In this document: positions 60,071 through 64,000 of the stretch, one piece after another
Layout: each line of letters opens with the position of its first letter
Numbering within the stretch: position 1 is the stretch's first letter
Assembly: GCA_937124965.1 (NCBI GenBank)
Contig: CAKZLB010000017.1
Coordinates: forward strand, 1 to 64,000
Source: an uncultured Bacteroidota bacterium
GTDB lineage: Bacteria; Bacteroidota; Bacteroidia; NS11-12g; UBA9320
Length of the DNA stretch: 64,000 bases
Reading direction: 5' to 3'
The notes under the pieces: generated by a model
Seen by the model: the letters and a program-made list of their open reading frames with translations, nothing else
Databases searched by the model: none
Told to the model about the DNA's origin: nothing
Position numbers and translations under genes: made by a program

Positions 60071-61300
60071 TTACACCAACAACTTAACTGGATTTTCCAT
60101 CAATTCTTTGAATGTTTGCAAGAATTGAGATCCAACAACACCGTCAACAACTCGATGATCGCAAGACAATGTTACCTTCATTACATTGCCTACTTTCATT
60201 TCACCGTTCTCAACCACTACTGTTTCTTTGGCCGCACCAACAGCCATAATACAAGCATCTGGTGGATTTACAATCGCAGTAAACTCTTCTATTCCAAACA
60301 TCCCAAGATTTGATATGGTAAACGTATTACCTTCCCAATCGCTTGGTTGTAGTTTTTTGCTTTTAGCTTTAACCGAATAATCTTTTACTTCTTGACTAAT
60401 TTGAGATAGAGATTTGCCGTTTGCAAACCTTACTACAGGAACTAATAAACCATCTTCTAGCGCCATAGCAACACCGATATGGATGTGTTGGTTTAGTCGT
60501 ATGGTGTCGCCAAGCCACGACGAATTAACCTTTGGGTGGCGTTGTAATGCACCTGCTGTTGCTTTAATAATAAGATCATTCATGGATATTTTTACATCCG
60601 AATATTGGTTCATTTCTTTTCGAGCTGCAATTGCGTTATCCATCCGAATTTCCATGGTTAAATAGAAATGTGGAGCAGTAAATTTACTTTCACTCAGTCT
60701 ACGAGCGATTGTTTTACGCATTTGTGAAACAGGTACAGTAGTAAATGATTCCTCACCAGTAAAGGAAGATGTTGTGGACGCTGATGGAGTATAGTTTTCG
60801 ATATCGCGTTTAACGATTCGCCCACCTTCTCCTGTGCCACTAATTTGTTGAATATCGAAGCCTTTTTCTTCCGCCATCTTTTTTGCTAACGGAGATGCAA
60901 GTATTCTACCGTCTGAGTTATTAGATGTTGCAGGAGTAGCAGTTGGTGCTACAGATTTAACTTCAGAAGTTGATTCGATTTCTTTGGTTGAAGCATCTTC
61001 AGAAGAAGTTTCTTCTTCCTTTTTTTCAGGAGTAGCAGTTAACAAGTCGGTGAAATCTTCACCTTTTTTTCCAACAATAGCAATCACGCTATCCACTGGA
61101 ATTGCTTCACCTTCTTTTGCATTTAGATGTAAGACAGTGCCTTTCTCATAATTATCTAAATCCATAGTGGCTTTGTCTGTTTCAACTTCAGCCAATATAT
61201 CTCCAGATTTTACTTCGTCGCCAACTTTTACTTGCCATGAAACAATAACACCTTCTTCCATGGTGTCACTCATTTTTGGTAACTTAATTGCTACAGCCAT
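60071..61300 (-). CDS. pdhC: Dihydrolipoamide acetyltransferase (E2) of pyruvate dehydrogenase
   Basis: E2 carries the acetyl group from E1 to coenzyme A. The 409-residue protein has one N-terminal lipoyl domain (1-76) with the lipoylated Lys43 in ETDKATMD. An Ala/Glu/Ser/Thr-rich linker follows, then the E3/E1-binding domain (about 130-168, RILASPLAKKMAEEKG) and the catalytic domain with CDHRVVDG near residue 382. Many relatives carry two lipoyl domains, so this is a short form. E1 and E3 genes are not beside it. All motifs look intact. It is convergent with the GldL-like gene and divergent from thyA. Confidence 0.92.
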   Translation of the reverse strand: MAVAIKLPKMSDTMEEGVIVSWQVKVGDEVKSGDILAEVETDKATMDLDNYEKGTVLHLNAKEGEAIPVDSVIAIVGKKGEDFTDLLTATPEKKEEETSSEDASTKEIESTSEVKSVAPTATPATSNNSDGRILASPLAKKMAEEKGFDIQQISGTGEGGRIVKRDIENYTPSASTTSSFTGEESFTTVPVSQMRKTIARRLSESKFTAPHFYLTMEIRMDNAIAARKEMNQYSDVKISMNDLIIKATAGALQRHPKVNSSWLGDTIRLNQHIHIGVAMALEDGLLVPVVRFANGKSLSQISQEVKDYSVKAKSKKLQPSDWEGNTFTISNLGMFGIEEFTAIVNPPDACIMAVGAAKETVVVENGEMKVGNVMKVTLSCDHRVVDGVVGSQFLQTFKELMENPVKLLV

Positions 61301-61351
61301 ATTCTATTTTACTTACAACGTGCAAAACTAACATATAAGGTTTAAATATTG

Positions 61352-61378
61352 TTGACAACAAGCGACTTAAGTTCGCTT
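61352..61378. promoter_or_regulatory. Palindromic site in the pdhC/thyA intergenic region
   Basis: AAGCGA (61360-61365) and TCGCTT (61373-61378) flank the central CTTAAGT, giving a near-perfect 19-base palindrome. It is 52-71 bases upstream of thyA and 60-78 bases upstream of pdhC, overlapping a TTGACA-like box (61352-61357). It could be an operator for either gene. No regulator can be named. Confidence 0.3.
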
Positions 61379-61430
61379 ATTTTGAAAGTCTAAACACATC
61401 AATTTTAATTCAATATTAAAATCAATAACA

Positions 61431-62225
61431 ATGACGCAGTACGAAGAGTTTTTAAAATATGTTTATAAGAACGGAACCGATAAAAATGACCGTACAGGAA
61501 CTGGAACAAGGAGTGTTTTTGGAGGGCAACTAAGGTTTGATTTGAGTGAAGGCTTCCCGATGATTACAACAAAAAAAGTGCACTTGAAGTCTATTATTTA
61601 TGAACTATTGTGGTTTTTGAAAGGTGATACGAACATTAAATACCTAACAGACAATGGCGTTCGCATTTGGAATGAATGGGCAGATGAAAACGGTGATTTA
61701 GGGCCAGTTTATGGAAAGCAATGGAGAAGTTGGCAAGCCGCCGATGGAACTGTAATTGATCAAATTGAAAACGTATTAGAACTAATAAAAAACAACCCGG
61801 ATAGTCGCAGAATAATTGTAAATGCTTGGAATGTTGGGGACTTACCTGAAATGGCATTAAGCCCTTGTCATTGCATGTTTCAATTTTATGTGGCCGACGG
61901 TAAATTAAGCTGTCAGTTGTACCAACGAAGTGCTGATTTGTTTCTTGGAGTTCCGTTTAACATTGCATCATACGCATTACTGACAATGATGATTGCACAA
62001 GTGACAGGCTTAGAAGTTGGAGAATATGTTCACACGTTTGGCGATGCTCATATTTACACAAATCATTTTGAGCAGGTTGAGTTACAACTTAGCCGTGATG
62101 CTAGACCATATCCAACAATGAAAATAAATCCTGATGTCAATAATTTATTTGATTTTGACTTTAGTGATTTTACGCTAGAAGGTTACGACCCTCACCCCGG
62201 AATCAAAGGGAAGGTTGCGGTATAA
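61431..62225 (+). CDS. thyA: Thymidylate synthase
   Basis: ThyA methylates dUMP to dTMP using methylenetetrahydrofolate. The protein has 264 residues, the same length as the E. coli enzyme. It begins [26 protein letters not shown], read in parts, and has the catalytic Cys at exactly residue 146 ([12 protein letters not shown]). It also has [21 protein letters not shown] and the folate-site [13 protein letters not shown]. No dihydrofolate reductase gene follows, unlike the common thyA-folA pair. All key residues are intact. Confidence 0.98.
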   Translation: MTQYEEFLKYVYKNGTDKNDRTGTGTRSVFGGQLRFDLSEGFPMITTKKVHLKSIIYELLWFLKGDTNIKYLTDNGVRIWNEWADENGDLGPVYGKQWRSWQAADGTVIDQIENVLELIKNNPDSRRIIVNAWNVGDLPEMALSPCHCMFQFYVADGKLSCQLYQRSADLFLGVPFNIASYALLTMMIAQVTGLEVGEYVHTFGDAHIYTNHFEQVELQLSRDARPYPTMKINPDVNNLFDFDFSDFTLEGYDPHPGIKGKVAV

Positions 62226-62273
62226 TTGAAAGTTTGTAGCCAATAAATCTCTATTATACACTCACAATAAGGG

Positions 62274-63602
62274 CTACTGTACATAACTTTTAGCAGCAGC
62301 AACTCGTGTCACATTATGAGACTTCATTGTAGAAACGGCAGAGCTGAAACGACCATTTACATATGAAAATCCTGTGCGCTCCGTATTTGCAGACTCGCTT
62401 AACAAAGACTCTTGGTTACTGTAGATGGTTGCCATTCTATTGGTTTCAAACGATGTTTCAATGAATGATTTAACATAAGACTTATATGTGCTTAAATAGC
62501 CTTCATCTGCAATAATGAAATTAATTAATGGCCAGTCAGTTCCAACCTCAGACATTGAAAATGATAAAGATCCACCCATTTTTCCATCTTGAAAAGCTTC
62601 GTTATTATCCCAAATAATCCATTTAATCAAACCATCAGCAGGATCGTGATATAAGTAATAATTGTGCGTCATTCGGCCGTAGGTGTCCCAGTTTTGAATT
62701 GTGTTGTTAACCGCTAAATAGCGCAAGAAACCGTCTACATCAAAAACGGACTCTAAGTCTTTTTTCCATTGTGCACGATCTGACGTACGCGTTGAAGCGT
62801 GAAGGTAGTCGTACATTTCTTGAATGTCACTTTTGTCAGTCGTTTCCTCATTTGTTTTCGCTTCAAAATCTTCCAAGTTAAAACCAGAAGTAGCAAATGA
62901 AGCTCCGTCATTTTCAGGCTTGTAACAATTTCCGGTTTTGCTGCCAAATCCGTCTTTTAAATAGGTATCAGGAATTACTTCCAACATCGTATATACTCCA
63001 AAATACTCTGGGCCGTTTCCTGCATCTATGTATACTTCGTAAAATGCACTGCTTACCGCTGGAACACCAAAATCACGAAATAAATCACAGGCTGACTTTT
63101 CTCTCATGAGAGAAGCATCATTGTAATTGCTACTCATTGATAATTCTTTGAAACCATAAAAACGTTGATTAGTGATTTCAGGGAATTGGTCTTCAAATTC
63201 ATCGAAATCAAAGCGCAGTGGCAATTTACCACTCCTTGCTCTTAGAGAAGAGTTGCCTTTATACCGGACTCCAACATTTTTCCAAACCAAGTCGTTGCAA
63301 TAAATGTCAGCAGGGAAATACTCAGGGTTTTCACTTGAGAATGTTCCACCTGGACCGCCTCCTCCACTTGTTTTAGTAGCCAAATCAGCTTGCATGTCTG
63401 ACCATTCGTCAGCGGTAAAAACGATATCTATTCTATTAACCTTAGAGTTGTCGAAAACAATGTCGTAATTTGGATCAAACCCGTTGCTATGTGTAGCTGT
63501 TCCACTTAGAACGTCACTTGGGACAAACACCTCTTTTTTGCACGAAGAAATTACAAAGGTTATTGTCAGAACGAGTGATATTTTCAGAAATCTATTGTTC
63601 AT
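62274..63602 (-). CDS. CotH-kinase-family lipoprotein
   Basis: This 442-residue precursor has a lipoprotein signal with lipobox ISSC (Cys21). The CotH domain, related to spore-coat protein kinases, begins near residue 56 (RIDIVFTADEWSDMQADL). It includes NVGVRYKGNSSLRAR and LPLRFDFDEFEDQFPEI, the conserved ELSMSSNYNDASLMREKSACDLFRDFGV, EYFGVYTMLEVIPDTYLK and the metal-site region IKWIIWDNNEAF. A Gly-rich loop (SGGGGPGG) is inserted near residue 80. Bacterial surface CotH proteins are thought to phosphorylate or otherwise modify envelope polymers; the activity here is inferred. It overlaps the DUF2490-like gene upstream by 11 bases. Confidence 0.85.
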   Translation of the reverse strand: MNNRFLKISLVLTITFVISSCKKEVFVPSDVLSGTATHSNGFDPNYDIVFDNSKVNRIDIVFTADEWSDMQADLATKTSGGGGPGGTFSSENPEYFPADIYCNDLVWKNVGVRYKGNSSLRARSGKLPLRFDFDEFEDQFPEITNQRFYGFKELSMSSNYNDASLMREKSACDLFRDFGVPAVSSAFYEVYIDAGNGPEYFGVYTMLEVIPDTYLKDGFGSKTGNCYKPENDGASFATSGFNLEDFEAKTNEETTDKSDIQEMYDYLHASTRTSDRAQWKKDLESVFDVDGFLRYLAVNNTIQNWDTYGRMTHNYYLYHDPADGLIKWIIWDNNEAFQDGKMGGSLSFSMSEVGTDWPLINFIIADEGYLSTYKSYVKSFIETSFETNRMATIYSNQESLLSESANTERTGFSYVNGRFSSAVSTMKSHNVTRVAAAKSYVQ

Positions 63603-64000
63603 TATTTTTTCTTTTAATAGTGTAACCGTATTTTAAACCAATGATGTTTGTTGTTTTAGGATACAAACCAATTAAGTCTTGCTCCATTCGATAAAAGGCA
63701 CCGAACTCACCGATATTTTTTGTGTTGTATGATGTGCCAATTGTAAATCGTAGTTTGTCGAACCCATCTGAAGGTTGCAGTCTATTAAATATTTCCGTAG
63801 AAAATTCAGGATCAAGTTTCCACTTTTTAATGTTGTAGTCGGCACCGAATTTAAAACGTACTGTATTATTTAGTAAATCTCCTTGATCTGACGAGATGCC
63901 AAGTTCATTTTTTGATTGATATCGAACACGATATTTAAACGAAAATTCATCCAATTTATGCTTGTAGCTTAGGTCGGTGTTCCAACGAAAATGATTTTCA
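63592..64000 (-). CDS. DUF2490-like exported barrel protein, cut off by the window edge
   Basis: The frame is open to the last base of the window; a TTG at 63954 is an internal codon and not a real start. The visible ~136 residues are the C-terminal part of a beta-barrel of the DUF2490 type, with aromatic strand patterns: FSFKYRVRYQSKNE, LLNNTVRFKFGADYNI, DFKLRFTIGTSYNT-like and IGLKYGYTIKRKNNEQ at the end. It is operonic with the CotH-family lipoprotein (11-base overlap). The start and signal peptide lie outside the window. Confidence 0.7.
   Translation of the reverse strand, partial: ENHFRWNTDLSYKHKLDEFSFKYRVRYQSKNELGISSDQGDLLNNTVRFKFGADYNIKKWKLDPEFSTEIFNRLQPSDGFDKLRFTIGTSYNTKNIGEFGAFYRMEQDLIGLYPKTTNIIGLKYGYTIKRKNNEQ

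Noticed and set aside
63592-63954. Complete 120-residue gene starting at 63954
   Set aside because: The codon there is TTG inside an open frame that continues to the window edge, so the gene is only partly visible.
1-64000. tRNA, rRNA, insertion sequences or prophage
   Set aside because: No cloverleaf-like sequences, rRNA motifs, transposase motifs or phage structural genes were seen; detection by eye is limited for tRNA genes.

Overview
The window looks like a chromosomal segment of a member of the Bacteroidota, most likely Flavobacteriales outside the classical Flavobacteriaceae. The evidence is low G+C with A/T-rich intergenic DNA, almost no Shine-Dalgarno sequences, many short exported proteins whose signal peptides end in 'FAQ/FSQ', and two giant secreted proteins with type IX secretion (T9SS) C-terminal sorting domains. 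Phylum-typical families also point this way (IPExxxVDY, DUF2480, CcmD-like, GldL-like), as does the pyk / IPExxxVDY // acpP-fabF-rnc gene order. No tRNA, rRNA, CRISPR array, insertion sequence or prophage was recognised.

Layout. 1-1.7 kb: the end of an apolipoprotein N-acyltransferase cut by the window edge, then a decayed gene fragment. 1.75-7.1 kb: a redox/metal island with a 12-haem membrane-anchored cytochrome and a small exported partner, facing an operon that encodes a chelatase-fold (CbiX-like) lipoprotein and a PepSY-TM membrane protein. 7.2-14.4 kb: exported and envelope proteins (transglutaminase-like, MuiA-like), a metal-binding mini-lipoprotein and three tandem divergent paralogues. 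14.5-19.6 kb: an overlapping cytochrome c maturation operon (ccmC-ccmD-ccmE-ccmF plus a DUF2520 dehydrogenase), which would be needed to mature the 12-haem cytochrome. 20.5-24.1 kb: fumarase and an M48 protease. 24.3-31.5 kb: two tandem giant T9SS cargo proteins. 31.5-36 kb: a lipoprotein propeller, a conserved exported protein, a fluoride channel, an exported repeat protein and tsaD. 36-40.4 kb: TamB. 40.4-45.5 kb: core metabolism (pyruvate kinase, ACP, KAS II, RNase III). 45.5-53.3 kb: envelope proteins, phosphosulfolactate synthase with a TPR protein, an M1 protease fused to a likely outer-membrane domain, and a free-standing T9SS-type-B-like domain. 53.3-60 kb: a looser accessory region with a NERD/zinc-ribbon protein, an acetyltransferase + amino-acid racemase pair, DUF2459, YdeI-like, MepB and a higBA toxin-antitoxin pair whose toxin frame is broken. 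60-64 kb: pyruvate dehydrogenase E2, thymidylate synthase and a CotH-kinase-like lipoprotein followed by a cut-off DUF2490-like protein.

The best candidates for something little described are the 12-haem cytochrome / CbiX-lipoprotein / PepSY island at 2.3-7.1 kb, the acetyltransferase-racemase pair at 54.2-55.8 kb, and the frameshifted higB with its array of inverted repeats shared with mepB. No large, clearly new defence or biosynthetic system was seen. All family names come from reading motifs by eye; no database search was run.
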